Shown: positions 9,544 through 19,021, counted from the first letter of the stretch. The stretch is DNA of 64,000 nucleotides from Acinetobacter nosocomialis (GCA_025736915.1 CP107049.1:310001-374000); one strand, 5' to 3'. The notes: a model not told the origin generated them from the letters alone. Translations and numbers: made by a program.

Positions 9544-10653
9544 ATGGATCAACACGCACCTATCGACTATCGCCTTTTGGTAGACAATTTAACTACTGCG
9601 ATTTTATTAATCGATAGTAACTTTAATATTTTTTATTTGAATTCAGCTTGTGAAGCACTTTTTGACATTAGTTTGCTTCGCGCTTCTGGACAACCGGTTT
9701 TAAATTTACTTCATACACCTGATGATACTTTTAATACGCATGAAGCTTTGCTCAATACTCTAAAAACAGGACAACCTTATACACGTCGTGAAGCTGTCAT
9801 TAATGTCAACTTTAAAGACTTACATGTTGATTATACGGTCTCACAGTTAAATGCAGGTAAAAGCTACCACCCGCTCTTACTTATTGAGCTAAATCCTATT
9901 GATCGCATGTTGAAAATTTCTAAAGAAGAAAACCTGATTCAACAGCATCAAGTGGCTCGACAGTTAGTTCGAGGAGTTGCTCATGAAATTAAAAACCCTC
10001 TCGCTGGGATACGCGGTGCAACCCAACTACTTGCTCGGAGCTTAAACGACGAGAGTTATGCGGAATTTACAGATGTCATTATTAACGAGGTGGATCGTCT
10101 TACCAATTTAGCTGATACCATGTTGGGTTCAAGACAACTACCAAGTTACGAGAACGTAAATGTACATGAACCTTTAGAACGTGTACGTTCTTTAATCGCA
10201 AATCAAACCAAGAAAAAAATTAAAATTACGCGTGACTATGATTTGTCTCTACCAGATGTAAAAGCCGATCGAGATCAGCTCATTCAAGTCATGCTCAATA
10301 TTAGTGTGAACGCAATCCAAGCGATTACAGAGAATAAATCATTTTTTACAGATCAAGAGCCCGAATTAATTTTACGTACCCGAATCCAACGTCTAGTCAC
10401 CATTAATGGAGTACTCAACCGCTCTGCCGTAAGAGTCGATATTGAAGACAATGGACCGGGTATTCCCGAAAGCATTTTAGAATCTGTGTTTTATCCTTTG
10501 GTTACAGGACGAGCAAAAGGTACAGGGCTTGGCCTAAGTATTGCACAGAACATCATGCATCAACATAACGGAATGATTGAATGCCAATCAGTTCCTGGAA
10601 AAACAATGTTTAGCTTATATTTACCTTGGGAGTCAGACCGTGTCGCGAAATAA
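9544..10653 (+). CDS. ntrB: Nitrogen regulation sensor histidine kinase NtrB
   Basis: Cytoplasmic two-component sensor that phosphorylates NtrC under nitrogen limitation and, with PII, dephosphorylates it under nitrogen excess. The 369-residue protein has no membrane segment. A PAS-type domain covers about residues 8-115. The phospho-acceptor box VRGVAHEIKNPLAGIRGA places the histidine near residue 147. The ATPase domain shows an N box (QVMLNISVNAIQAI), DNGPGIP and GTGLGLSIA. Also called glnL. The last 14 bases overlap the GTG start of ntrC, so the pair is translationally coupled. Confidence 0.95.
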   Translation: MDQHAPIDYRLLVDNLTTAILLIDSNFNIFYLNSACEALFDISLLRASGQPVLNLLHTPDDTFNTHEALLNTLKTGQPYTRREAVINVNFKDLHVDYTVSQLNAGKSYHPLLLIELNPIDRMLKISKEENLIQQHQVARQLVRGVAHEIKNPLAGIRGATQLLARSLNDESYAEFTDVIINEVDRLTNLADTMLGSRQLPSYENVNVHEPLERVRSLIANQTKKKIKITRDYDLSLPDVKADRDQLIQVMLNISVNAIQAITENKSFFTDQEPELILRTRIQRLVTINGVLNRSAVRVDIEDNGPGIPESILESVFYPLVTGRAKGTGLGLSIAQNIMHQHNGMIECQSVPGKTMFSLYLPWESDRVAK

Positions 10654-12133
10654 AATATGGGTTATTGATGACGATCGCGCCATGCGATGGGTACTTGAAA
10701 AGACCTTTAAAGAAGAAGGATTTGACGTCACCAATTTTGAAGAAGCTCAAACAGCACTCGAACGTTTACATCATGATGCGCCTGATGTCATCTTAACTGA
10801 CATCCGTATGCCAGGCATTGATGGATTAACTTTCTTATCTAAAGTCAAAAACTCTCATCCTGATTTGCCTGTGATTATTATGACAGCGCATTCGGACTTA
10901 GAGTCTGCCGTATCTAGCTATCAAACTGGTGCATTTGAGTATTTACCAAAACCGTTTGATATTGATGAAGCTTTAGCTTTAGTCAATCGTGCGATTTTGC
11001 ATATCAATAAATTGCAGCAGCAAGAAGCTACTAAGACTGCTTCTCCACTACAATCGACAGAAATTATTGGCGAATCTCCTGCTATGCAAGAGGTTTTCCG
11101 AGCAATTGGCCGCTTATCGCAATCGCACATTACCGTTTTAATTAATGGTGAGTCAGGCACAGGTAAAGAACTAGTTGCACATGCGTTACATAAGCACTCA
11201 CCGCGCCGTGCCAAGCCATTTATTGCTTTGAATATGGCAGCAATTCCTAAAGATTTAATCGAAACGGAATTATTTGGTCATGAAAAAGGTGCTTTTACGG
11301 GCGCAAACACTCAACATCAAGGTCGTTTTGAACAAGCTAATGGTGGAACGCTCTTCCTTGATGAAATTGGCGACATGCCATTTGAAACACAAACTCGATT
11401 GTTACGTGTACTTGCCGATGGTGAGTTTTACCGAGTTGGTGGGCATATCCCTGTTAAAGTTGATGTCAGAATTGTGGCTGCGACACACCAAGATTTAGAA
11501 AAATTGGTGAATGAAGGGCGCTTCCGTGAAGACTTATATCATCGCTTAAATGTAATTCGCATTCATATTCCTAAGCTTGCACATCGCAGTGAAGATATAC
11601 CGATGTTGGCTCAACACTTCTTGGCTCGTGCTGGTAAAGAGTTAGGCGTAAGTCCAAAAATTTTACGCACCGAAACGACTGACTATATGCAGCAACTACC
11701 GTGGCCTGGTAATGTTCGTCAGCTTGAAAATACTTGTCGTTGGCTAACCGTCATGATCACTGGTCGTGAGGTTTACCCTGAAGACTTACCTTCCGAACTC
11801 AAACAGGTTCCACTCCAAAAAAATAGTGAAACTAGCCAACCTGCACCTTCATTTGAGCGTATTTCGCTACATCATTGGGATGAATTGCTAAACCAATGGG
11901 CGATTCAAAAGCTTAAGAATGGTGAAATGAAGATTTTGGATATTGCTACGCCGATGTTTGAGCGCACTTTAATTAACGCAGCACTACAGCAAACTCGTGG
12001 ACGCAAACGTCATGCAGCCGAGCTATTAGGTTGGGGACGCAACACCCTAACCCGAAAGTTAAAAGAACTAGGAATGGATTCTGCTGATGACGACGATGAG
12101 GACGAACACAAAGCGAATTTATCAGAAGCCTAA
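10640..12133 (+). CDS. ntrC: Nitrogen regulation response regulator NtrC (sigma-54 activator)
   Basis: Enhancer-binding activator of sigma-54 promoters for nitrogen assimilation. The receiver domain places Asp54 in LTDIRMPG, the same position as in E. coli NtrC. The AAA+ domain has Walker A GESGTGKE, the GAFTGA sigma-54 contact loop and LFLDEIGD. A Fis-type helix-turn-helix (RHAAELLGWGRNTLTRKLK) lies near the end, followed by a short acidic tail. The frame opens earlier at 10577, but GTG 10640 starts MSRNKIWVIDDD with GGAG seven bases upstream, giving 497 residues. Also called glnG. Confidence 0.95.
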   Translation: MSRNKIWVIDDDRAMRWVLEKTFKEEGFDVTNFEEAQTALERLHHDAPDVILTDIRMPGIDGLTFLSKVKNSHPDLPVIIMTAHSDLESAVSSYQTGAFEYLPKPFDIDEALALVNRAILHINKLQQQEATKTASPLQSTEIIGESPAMQEVFRAIGRLSQSHITVLINGESGTGKELVAHALHKHSPRRAKPFIALNMAAIPKDLIETELFGHEKGAFTGANTQHQGRFEQANGGTLFLDEIGDMPFETQTRLLRVLADGEFYRVGGHIPVKVDVRIVAATHQDLEKLVNEGRFREDLYHRLNVIRIHIPKLAHRSEDIPMLAQHFLARAGKELGVSPKILRTETTDYMQQLPWPGNVRQLENTCRWLTVMITGREVYPEDLPSELKQVPLQKNSETSQPAPSFERISLHHWDELLNQWAIQKLKNGEMKILDIATPMFERTLINAALQQTRGRKRHAAELLGWGRNTLTRKLKELGMDSADDDDEDEHKANLSEA

Positions 12134-12149
12134 CAGCGAAGTAACAATC

Positions 12150-12185
12150 AAAAAGCGGCTAATTTATTTTAGCCGCTTTTTCTTT
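12150..12185 (+). terminator. Rho-independent terminator after ntrC
   Basis: A stem of AAGCGGCTAA paired with TTAGCCGCTT around a short loop, followed by a T run and preceded by an A run. It lies 17 bases after the ntrC stop. Confidence 0.85.
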
Positions 12186-12410
12186 ATCTCGATTTATATC
12201 GAAAAGATATGGTTAAACTAAAATGTGAACATACAGTTACATCATTAGAAATCTCAAAAATCAAACTTAACCAATTATATTTTAATGTATTTTCTCATTC
12301 TTACATTTACTTTACTGTTTACCCGATGATCTAAAAATATAGCGATGACCATCGTTAAAGATAGTTTTGCTATACTAGATAAGCAGTCTTAATCGCCGTT
12401 ATTAAATTTT

Positions 12411-13064
12411 ATGCATGATCCAGTCCTCGAATCACATCATCCTATATGTGATAAACCTCAAACACGCCGTGGTATCGAACGTCGTTTAGCACTATTGTTA
12501 AGCGCAACCGAGCTGTTTTTGGAAAAAGGATATGATGCTGTTTCTTTAGATGACATCGTCAACCATGCAGGGGGTTCCAAGGCCTCTATTTATAAATATT
12601 TTGGTAATAAAGAAGGACTTTTTACCGCTATTTGTGACTATAAACGTGAAATGTTCTTTAAAGATGTTTGTATTCCATTTCAGCCAGAGAAAAGCACTTT
12701 AAGAGAGTACCTAGTTCAAACACTTAATCGTGTTTATGTTCACATTATTCAACCTGAACATATTGCGTTTTTAAGACTTATTATCGAACAGACCGAATGT
12801 AATACGGTCCTCATACAATACCTATATGATAAATGGGTACATAATCTACAAAACACACTTACTCAAGCATTAGAATTTGCGGATAAATCAGGAGAAATTA
12901 CATGCCCTTCTCCTTATCATTCTTCACTCATGTATTTTGGGATTTTACGCGATATTGAATGGCGTATGATTATGGGCATGCCAGCCCTACCAGATGAGAA
13001 AGAAGCTTTTGATTATATTGAATATTGTGTAGATATTTTTTTAAAAGGCCACCATAAAGTCTAA
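12411..13064 (+). CDS. TetR/AcrR family transcriptional regulator
   Basis: A 217-residue one-component DNA-binding regulator. The N-terminal TetR helix-turn-helix is clear (LLLSATELFLEKGYDAVSLD, then GGSKASIYKYFGNKEGLF), at about residues 25-70. The C-terminal ligand domain has no recognisable ligand signature and resembles the AefR-like group only loosely. It stands alone between the ntrC terminator and argF, and no adjacent divergent target gene points to its role. The 277 bases before it hold an AT-rich stretch with no clear operator. Its ligand and regulon are unknown. Confidence 0.85.
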   Translation: MHDPVLESHHPICDKPQTRRGIERRLALLLSATELFLEKGYDAVSLDDIVNHAGGSKASIYKYFGNKEGLFTAICDYKREMFFKDVCIPFQPEKSTLREYLVQTLNRVYVHIIQPEHIAFLRLIIEQTECNTVLIQYLYDKWVHNLQNTLTQALEFADKSGEITCPSPYHSSLMYFGILRDIEWRMIMGMPALPDEKEAFDYIEYCVDIFLKGHHKV

Positions 13065-13069
13065 TTCTT

Positions 13070-13163
13070 TTGCATTTTGAAATGCTTATAGTATAGTAGA
13101 CTTCTTTTTTCCCACATCCACCCAGCCAACAACAGATAATTGTTGTATTTAAAAGACAATTAT
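13070..13163 (+). promoter_or_regulatory. argF promoter and leader hairpin
   Basis: A sigma-70-like promoter is visible: TTGCAT at 13070-13075, a 16-base spacer, and TATAGT at 13092-13097. The leader contains an 8-bp inverted repeat ATAATTGT/ACAATTAT (13136-13143 and 13156-13163) that ends three bases before the GGAG ribosome-binding site of argF. It could mask or expose that site or be an operator. No ARG-box match was recognised. Confidence 0.5.
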
Positions 13164-13177
13164 TATGGAGTAGCTAC

Positions 13178-14098
13178 ATGGCTTTAAGACATTTCCTGAC
13201 TTTACGTGATCTATCTACATTAGAACTCAACCGCGTTTTACAACGCGCAAGCGAACTAAAAAAAATGCAACAGAGCAATAAGGTATATCAACCTTTTGTT
13301 GGTAAAGTATTGGGAATGATTTTTGAAAAATCGAGCACACGTACTCGTATTTCTTTTGAAGCCGGTATTAATCAATTTGGTGGTAGTGCTATCTTTTTAT
13401 CGCCTCGTGATACACAGCTAGGCCGTGGTGAACCAATTGAAGACTCAGCACGCGTTATTTCAAGCATGCTTGATATTGTGATGATTCGTACTTTTGGTCA
13501 TGACATTGTTGAACGTTTTGCATCTTATTCAAAAGTTCCTGTCATTAACGGTCTGACCGATGATCACCACCCTTGTCAATTACTTGCAGATTTGCAAACT
13601 TATATTGAACATCGTGGCAGCATTGAAGGTAAAACCGTAGCCTGGATTGGTGATGGCAATAATATGTGTAATTCATATATTGAAGCTGCACATTTAATGG
13701 GTTTTAAATTAAAAATTGCTTCGCCAAAGGGTTTTGAACCTAAACCTGAGTTTTTAGCAGAGTTTGGACATTGTGTTGAGCTTTTTGACAATGCTGAAGA
13801 TGCGGCTGTAAATGCTGACCTTATCGTTACAGACGTATGGGCAAGCATGGGACAAGAAGAAGAACAAAAATTACGTAAGAATGCATTTGCAGCTTTTCAA
13901 GTCAATGAAAAACTGATGAGTCTTGCGCATCCAGATTGTTTGTTTATGCATTGTTTGCCAGCACATCGCGGTGAAGAAATTTCAGAAACCATGCTTGATC
14001 ATAAAAACTCAGTTGTATGGGATGAAGCTGAAAACCGTCTACATGCGCAAAAAGCTTTAATGGAATTTTTATTGAATGAAAATTTGAAAAAAGCTTAA
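13178..14098 (+). CDS. argF: Ornithine carbamoyltransferase
   Basis: Anabolic ornithine transcarbamylase: it makes citrulline from ornithine and carbamoyl phosphate in arginine synthesis. The 306-residue protein has the carbamoyl-phosphate motif [21 protein letters not shown] in the middle, and the ornithine-side motif [17 protein letters not shown] lies 8 bases before the ATG. It has its own promoter and terminator and is monocistronic. No other arginine gene is adjacent. Confidence 0.95.
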   Translation: MALRHFLTLRDLSTLELNRVLQRASELKKMQQSNKVYQPFVGKVLGMIFEKSSTRTRISFEAGINQFGGSAIFLSPRDTQLGRGEPIEDSARVISSMLDIVMIRTFGHDIVERFASYSKVPVINGLTDDHHPCQLLADLQTYIEHRGSIEGKTVAWIGDGNNMCNSYIEAAHLMGFKLKIASPKGFEPKPEFLAEFGHCVELFDNAEDAAVNADLIVTDVWASMGQEEEQKLRKNAFAAFQVNEKLMSLAHPDCLFMHCLPAHRGEEISETMLDHKNSVVWDEAENRLHAQKALMEFLLNENLKKA

Positions 14099-14105
14099 TC
14101 TCGAT

Positions 14106-14139
14106 AAAAAAACAGCATCTTTAAGGTGCTGTTTTTTTT
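14106..14139 (+). terminator. Rho-independent terminator after argF
   Basis: Stem AACAGCATC paired with GGTGCTGTT (one G-U pair) around TTTAA, flanked by an A run and a run of eight T's. It starts 8 bases after the argF stop. Confidence 0.88.
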
Positions 14140-14290
14140 ATTTCTATAAAACTCTTATTTTTCTTGTTTATTTTTTTAAAATTTTTCACGATGTTGCTGA
14201 ATATATAAACAGTCTATATTTCAACTACACTCTAGAATCGTGTATAACATTCTACACAATAAGCCAAGCCTACTCTTGTAGAGTGCGATT

Positions 14291-14815
14291 ATGACAACCC
14301 TTGAAGAATCACTATCTCAGATCCCTGCATTTTCAATTATTCATGAACATTTATTTAGTTCAGCACAACCTTCCGTTGAACAGCTCAAACTTATTAAAGA
14401 GTATGGCTGTAGTACCGTTATCAATTTAGCTTTGACAAACTCACCGAATTGTATTGAAAATGAAGATCAGGTTTGTCTTGAGCATGGTTTAAATTACATT
14501 CATATTCCAATTGACTGGGAAACACCGTCTTCTGACCAATGCTTATTGGTTTTAGATTTAATTGATCATTTGATTCAAAATGAAATTGTTTGGGTACATT
14601 GTGCCAAAAACAAACGAGTAAGTTGTCTTATGTATGTCTACAGACAATTTTATATGAATATGGACATGCCAACTTCTCAAGATTTACTGCACGAGATATG
14701 GGAACCCAATGAAACTTGGACTGGACTGATCCATAGTATTACCTTACAGCTACAAGGCCGCAAGGCTACCTTAGAACTTCAACAGTCTTTGCAACAAACT
14801 GATGATTTAGTTTAA
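14291..14815 (+). CDS. Protein tyrosine phosphatase-like protein (DUF442-type, CX4R loop)
   Basis: A 174-residue cytoplasmic protein of the cysteine-phosphatase fold. The N-terminal part ([23 protein letters not shown]) resembles the DSP/DUF442 group. The phosphate loop reads [10 protein letters not shown], so the arginine is five residues after the cysteine (CX4R) rather than six as in classical HCX5R phosphatases. CX4R loops occur in DUF442/Blh-type proteins, so the shift need not mean loss of activity, but the substrate is unknown. The last bases overlap the convergent ispF stop by four bases. Confidence 0.75.
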   Translation: MTTLEESLSQIPAFSIIHEHLFSSAQPSVEQLKLIKEYGCSTVINLALTNSPNCIENEDQVCLEHGLNYIHIPIDWETPSSDQCLLVLDLIDHLIQNEIVWVHCAKNKRVSCLMYVYRQFYMNMDMPTSQDLLHEIWEPNETWTGLIHSITLQLQGRKATLELQQSLQQTDDLV

Positions 14816-15294
14816 TTAGAGATTAATACCGTCGCTGTTGCTAAAATTCCTTCTTGGCGGCCTGTAAATCCGAGCTTTTCGGTAGTGGTCGCTTTGATAC
14901 TAATTTGATTTAAATCTACATTCAAAACATCCGCAATGCTTTGTCGCATCTCTAAATTATGTTTCGCTAGTTTAGGACGTTCACAAGCTACTGTAATATC
15001 GGCATTATTCAAACGATAACCACGATCTAAGATTAACTGATAAACGTGTTTTAACAGTACACGGCTATCCGCTCCTTTAAACTCTGGATCGGTATCTGGA
15101 AAATGCTGACCAATATCGCCAAGCGCCAGTGCACCGAGTAAAGCATCACATAGCGCATGTAACACGACATCGCCATCAGAATGTGCTTTCAAGCCATGCG
15201 TATGTGGAATCTGAACGCCAGCTAAAGTTACGAAGTTACCCTCTTCAAAAGCATGCACATCCATTCCTTGTCCAATACGAATTTGAGCAACCAT
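14812..15294 (-). CDS. ispF: 2-C-methyl-D-erythritol 2,4-cyclodiphosphate synthase
   Basis: Fifth step of the MEP isoprenoid pathway: it cyclises CDP-ME 2-phosphate to MEcPP and releases CMP, using zinc. The 160-residue protein has the metal ligands in GMDVHAF (Asp and His near residues 11-13), [19 protein letters not shown] and [10 protein letters not shown]. The C-terminal signature [17 protein letters not shown] is also present. The usual partner ispD is not adjacent. It is convergent with the phosphatase-like gene. Confidence 0.95.
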   Translation of the reverse strand: MVAQIRIGQGMDVHAFEEGNFVTLAGVQIPHTHGLKAHSDGDVVLHALCDALLGALALGDIGQHFPDTDPEFKGADSRVLLKHVYQLILDRGYRLNNADITVACERPKLAKHNLEMRQSIADVLNVDLNQISIKATTTEKLGFTGRQEGILATATVLISN

Positions 15295-15394
15295 ATCAAC
15301 TCTTCCCTTCTATAAAAACTTAAGAAATCTTGTATTCAACTGTTGTGTTTCGCTATAGTACACTTAGCAAAGTAGACTGAAAGTATAAGCGATC

Positions 15395-16039
15395 ATGCCG
15401 TCGAATACTGATATGAATCAATTGAAAAGATTAAGTTTTGTCGTGACATTGAGTTGTTTATGCTCATCGCTTGTTTTTGCGGAATCTATCGACTGCTCTA
15501 AATCCAAAACAGAGCTCAAAATTTGTTCAAAAACCTTTAGTGAAGCACGTAAGCAACTCAACAATAAATATCTTTCTGCATACCTAGTCACAGATGCACC
15601 ATTAAAACTTTTACAAGATACACAGACTTTGTGGTTTAGACATACACAACAATGTAAAACCAATTCATGTTTTCAACAGCAGTTTGATGTACGTGGGGAT
15701 GACTTAAATTTCTATGCATCACTTAAACAAACCCTGACGCAGCATTATCTTAAATTTGAAAATGGACATATTGCTTCCCAACCTGTTCATTTACAAATAC
15801 ATCAACTTGCTAAAGATAAAATCAAAATTGAAGGCTTAGCATACCGCAATCCAAATAACCGAAAAGATGCTCAAACTATTTCATTAATGGCTTATAGCTC
15901 TCCTGAGCAGAAAAGTGAAATTTTAGATAATGAGCATCACTGTAAATACAAGTTTGATTTTCAAAAGGCCTTACTTATTGTAAAAACTCAACAAAAAGGC
16001 TGCGAACGATTTACGGGTGTTTATCGACTATATGATTAA
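15395..16039 (+). CDS. Secreted LprI-like (DUF1311) protein
   Basis: A 214-residue exported protein. A signal peptide is visible (LKRLSFVVTLSCLCSSLVFA, cleavage probably before ESIDC). The segment after it has the LprI/DUF1311 layout: C-x-n-C pairs (IDCSKSKTELKICSKTF), an aromatic ALXX-like helix (QTLWFRHTQQC) and a second cysteine pair (CKTNSCFQQQF). Some LprI-type proteins inhibit lysozyme, but no activity can be assigned here. The C-terminal half is unrecognised. The start may be the ATG at 15413 instead; neither has a strong ribosome-binding site. Confidence 0.65.
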   Translation: MPSNTDMNQLKRLSFVVTLSCLCSSLVFAESIDCSKSKTELKICSKTFSEARKQLNNKYLSAYLVTDAPLKLLQDTQTLWFRHTQQCKTNSCFQQQFDVRGDDLNFYASLKQTLTQHYLKFENGHIASQPVHLQIHQLAKDKIKIEGLAYRNPNNRKDAQTISLMAYSSPEQKSEILDNEHHCKYKFDFQKALLIVKTQQKGCERFTGVYRLYD

Positions 16040-16052
16040 TTGATATAAAACG

Positions 16053-16088
16053 AAAAAGCCAGTGCATCTACACTGGCTTTTCTTTTTT
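16053..16088. terminator. Bidirectional terminator between convergent genes
   Basis: AAAAAGCCAGTG pairs with CACTGGCTTTT around a 6-base loop, with A and T runs on both sides. It serves the LprI-like gene on the plus strand and the oxidoreductase on the minus strand. Confidence 0.85.
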
Positions 16089-17331
16089 AAGCTGGATATT
16101 TTTGTAGAATATCCTGACTCACCAAAACAGCTGTCGCCGCTGATAAAGTCCAACCTAAATGGCCATGTCCAGTATTATAAAAAACCCGTGGCTGTTTAGA
16201 CTGTTTTACGACTGGTAACATATTAGGCATCATTGGTCTTAAACCTGCCCAAGGCACAACATGCTCAGTTGAAATGTCAAAATTACGGTTCACCCAATTC
16301 ACTAGAGGTTGAATACGATCCGCTCGAATGTCTCGATTATAGCCATTAAACTCAGCTGTACCTGCGATACGTAAACGATCTTGACCCAAACGAGACGTTA
16401 CAATTTTGGCGCTTTCATCAAGTAAACTCACCCATGGTGCATTTTTAATGCTTTTCTCGTCTTTCAATTGGACAGTAATTGAATAGCCTTTAACTGGATA
16501 AACATTTACACGCTCACCAATCATGTCAGCCAACTGATAACTTCCAACACCACCACAAACAACTAGAACATCACCTTCTAATTGAAAGCTATCTGATTGA
16601 GAAAGATGAGGATGTTCAGCACTTGGCTGACAATTCAGCACTACTTTATCTGTATGACACTTAATATCAGTAACTTCTAAACCAAACTTATACTGAACCC
16701 CATATTGTTTAGTCTTCTCAGCTAAAGAAGTTGAATACTTATGAATGTCTCCAGTTGCATCACTTGGGGTGTAATAACCACCAAAGTAATCACCAGTTAA
16801 AGATGGCTCGATTGACTTCATTTCTTCCGGTGAAACTGAATAACGCTCCAAAGTACCTTTGTTTAAGACGTCATTCACTTGTTTAGCAATGTCATAATCA
16901 GCCTTGCTGTGGTACATATGAAGAATACCGCGTTTCTCCAAATCAAATTGAAGCTGCTCTTTTTCAGCGACTTCAAACAAGCGCTTACGCGCGAGCAATG
17001 CTAAGCGAACAGTTTCTATAGTATTGGCCTCATAGTTTTTAATATGAGATAGAAACTCAACTAACCAGCTGTATTTGTGCAAACTAAAAGAAGGGTTAAG
17101 TAATAGAGGAGCATCTTTTTGCCTCATCCATTTAAAACCTTTTATAACGGTCGCTTTCTGATTCCAGACTTCTGCATTACAAGCAGATAATTGCCCTCCA
17201 TTTGCAAATGATGTTTCCATAGCTGGATAAAGATGGCGATCAATCACTGTGACTTGGTAACCTAATTGAGATAATTCATAGGCTGAAGTAACCCCGGTGA
17301 TTCCTGCACCAATCACAATAACATGTGGCAT
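16087..17331 (-). CDS. FAD-dependent D-amino acid dehydrogenase / glycine oxidase-like protein (DadA family)
   Basis: A 415-residue flavoprotein of the DAO family. The N-terminal dinucleotide motif is VIGAGITGVTSAYELS. The C-terminal part has RPMMPNMLPVVKQS and NTGHGHLGWTLS, both typical of DadA. Such enzymes oxidatively deaminate D-amino acids (often D-Ala) or glycine and pass electrons to quinones or oxygen. ATG 17331 is chosen over 17364 because AGGAG lies 7 bases upstream of it. A tandem glycine riboswitch sits directly before the gene, so I infer that glycine is the inducing signal and perhaps a substrate. Confidence 0.82.
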   Translation of the reverse strand: MPHVIVIGAGITGVTSAYELSQLGYQVTVIDRHLYPAMETSFANGGQLSACNAEVWNQKATVIKGFKWMRQKDAPLLLNPSFSLHKYSWLVEFLSHIKNYEANTIETVRLALLARKRLFEVAEKEQLQFDLEKRGILHMYHSKADYDIAKQVNDVLNKGTLERYSVSPEEMKSIEPSLTGDYFGGYYTPSDATGDIHKYSTSLAEKTKQYGVQYKFGLEVTDIKCHTDKVVLNCQPSAEHPHLSQSDSFQLEGDVLVVCGGVGSYQLADMIGERVNVYPVKGYSITVQLKDEKSIKNAPWVSLLDESAKIVTSRLGQDRLRIAGTAEFNGYNRDIRADRIQPLVNWVNRNFDISTEHVVPWAGLRPMMPNMLPVVKQSKQPRVFYNTGHGHLGWTLSAATAVLVSQDILQKYPA

Positions 17332-17344
17332 AACAGACTCCTCT

Positions 17345-17362
17345 GAAATGCAAAAACATTTC
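17345..17362 (-). promoter_or_regulatory. Hairpin just before the ribosome-binding site of the riboswitch-controlled gene
   Basis: GAAATG and CATTTC form a 6-bp stem with a T-rich loop. It lies between aptamer 2 and the AGGAG at 17339-17343. No intrinsic terminator is visible in this interval, so control may act on translation. That is inference. Confidence 0.4.
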
Positions 17363-17376
17363 ATCAGTACAGCCCA

Positions 17377-17588
17377 TCTGTCATTTGTACCTGAGAGTTT
17401 CGACCTAAATACTACCTTTTAGTATTTCGATCTTCCCCTTCGGTGAGTTTATGACTTATAAGTTTTTATTCTTCATCTTATAAATCTTAAGCTTCTCTCC
17501 AGATTTTTTAATTATTACAGTCCCTTTTGCCTGAGAGTTTCCGGGCTTGTTGCTCCTTCGGCGGGTTCCTAAGAACCTCTCTCCCGCA
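17377..17588 (-). promoter_or_regulatory. Tandem glycine riboswitch
   Basis: Two glycine aptamers lie head to tail on the minus strand. The first (about 17518-17588) has GGGAGAGAGG, CCGAAGGAGCAA and ACTCTCAGGCAAAAGG. The second (about 17377-17503) has CTGGAGAGAAG, ACCGAAGGGGAAG and ACTCTCAGGTACAAATGA, with an extended variable stem. Both carry the conserved core sequences and a P1 pairing (TCTG/CAGA in the second). About 14 bases link them and about 45 separate the second aptamer from the ATG. Tandem glycine switches usually turn genes on when glycine is abundant. Confidence 0.93.
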
Positions 17589-17704
17589 ATAATTTTGTAT
17601 TTATATAAGCAATGTATCTGCCACTTTTAAAAAAACGCATTCTTTTCTTGTAAACTTTTGTACAGCAATCTAATTAAATAGAAAAGTAATTGATTTAATT
17701 ATAA

Positions 17705-17737
17705 AAAAAGGTGAATTATTTAAATTCACCTTTTGCA
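17705..17737 (-). terminator. Hairpin terminator after the 163-residue hypothetical gene
   Basis: AAAAGGTGAATT pairs with AATTCACCTTTT around four bases, and T's follow on the minus strand. It lies 6 bases past the stop of the gene at 17743-18234. Confidence 0.75.
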
Positions 17738-17742
17738 ATTTA

Positions 17743-18234
17743 TTAGAGCTTTCCTTCAAGCACTTGGTCAGAAACTAGACCTTTCCATTGCTCTCGCAAG
17801 GTTGGTAAATAAAACTTCTCACCAATTGTGACCAACTCAGCATCAATCAATGCATGAATTTCGTGCATAAAAATATAATCCAACGCAACTAAAGAAAGCT
17901 GATGATTTTTTTGTGCTACTTTTTTACGTTTCACTTGAGCTTGTTTAATGAGCTCATTTGCAAAATTTTTATCCTTATATGTAGTGATGGCATTTAAACG
18001 AAGCTCAATAACCCCCCAACCCGCCAACAATTTTTTGAAAATTTCAAAGTCTTTTGTTGTTGATTCCCAAGTTACGTTTTCCAGATCATTATCTTCTGGC
18101 AAAACAGGTAACAGTAAATCACCAGTACTTGGAAAAATCTTTTTAAGATTTAACAGAAATTTAACAGGCTGATCACTTGGGTAATCATTAAACTGCACAT
18201 GTTGTTGAGTATCTGTTAAATAAATAGAGAGCAT
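17743..18234 (-). CDS. Hypothetical cytoplasmic protein
   Basis: A 163-residue protein I do not recognise. It has no signal peptide or membrane segment. A basic, lysine-rich helical patch (NELIKQAQVKRKKVAQKN) lies near residues 100-120, and both ends are mixed alpha/beta. It has its own terminator. The region 18235-18546 upstream (312 bases) is AT-rich and serves as a divergent promoter region with the next gene; no structured element was seen in it. Confidence 0.7.
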   Translation of the reverse strand: MLSIYLTDTQQHVQFNDYPSDQPVKFLLNLKKIFPSTGDLLLPVLPEDNDLENVTWESTTKDFEIFKKLLAGWGVIELRLNAITTYKDKNFANELIKQAQVKRKKVAQKNHQLSLVALDYIFMHEIHALIDAELVTIGEKFYLPTLREQWKGLVSDQVLEGKL

Positions 18235-18546
18235 TCAAAAAATCCTTAGCTAAACAACTGTTTATTATGTGTTTAATTTCAATATCGCAAAATAAATGTA
18301 AATTAAAAACAATACAAAAACAGGATAAGGTGGGCATTTTAACAATTATGGCAGCTTATTCAACTCTAAGTTGGTTTGATTAAGATATATAAGAAAAATT
18401 AAATTCAAGTAACTTTGCAAACAACGCTTATATAAATTAATTGCTCAAAAAGTGAGTGAGTATTAAATATACTGAAACTCAGCCTCTTATTAAAATTTAA
18501 TGTTACAATACAGTGATTTAATCAATTTCATCTGGCTCCCAAAGAA

Positions 18547-19008
18547 ATGAATAGATCACAGTTAATTTTATTATTTTTAAGTATTACTACTTTTTCTTCT
18601 TCTGTATTTTCTGAAACAATTATTTCCCCAATTAAGCAAAAATTTTATGACCAAGAATCGAAGCGCCATAGAAGTATGCTTGAGGTTAATAATAATTCGA
18701 ATCATAAGTTTAGCGAATCACAACACAATCCTTTTCACTCCGATCCACGCAAGCAAAAAGTAGATTTTTTCGAAATTGCCAAACAATACCAAGATGAGAA
18801 ACCTCAAAACCCCCACTCCTACTCTCCTGATCCAACTGTGAATATGAGTGATCATGATCGAAGTCTCTACTATATTAGAAATCATGATGATATAGGTCTT
18901 AAAAGGGATATTCGCATTCAACAATATAGATCATTAAAACAGCAATATGATAAAGGCGTTATTTCCAATGATGAATACAAAGAGAAAGTTTACAAAATTT
19001 TAAAATAA
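18547..19008 (+). CDS. Secreted hypothetical protein with SHOCT-like C-terminus
   Basis: A 153-residue protein with an N-terminal signal peptide (LILLFLSITTFSSSVFS, cleavage probably before ETI). The middle is polar, rich in Asn, Ser, His and Asp, and looks disordered. The last 30 residues (LKQQYDKGVISNDEYKEKVYKIL) resemble the SHOCT motif, a short helical hairpin with a central Gly-Ile/Val-[ST] turn often found at protein ends. No enzymatic motif. It is followed by a terminator. Function unknown. Confidence 0.65.
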   Translation: MNRSQLILLFLSITTFSSSVFSETIISPIKQKFYDQESKRHRSMLEVNNNSNHKFSESQHNPFHSDPRKQKVDFFEIAKQYQDEKPQNPHSYSPDPTVNMSDHDRSLYYIRNHDDIGLKRDIRIQQYRSLKQQYDKGVISNDEYKEKVYKILK

Positions 19009-19021
19009 GCTTTTATATATT

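Noticed and set aside
13136..13163. ArgR (ARG box) site before argF
   Set aside because: The palindrome does not match the ARG-box consensus. It is kept only as an unassigned leader hairpin.
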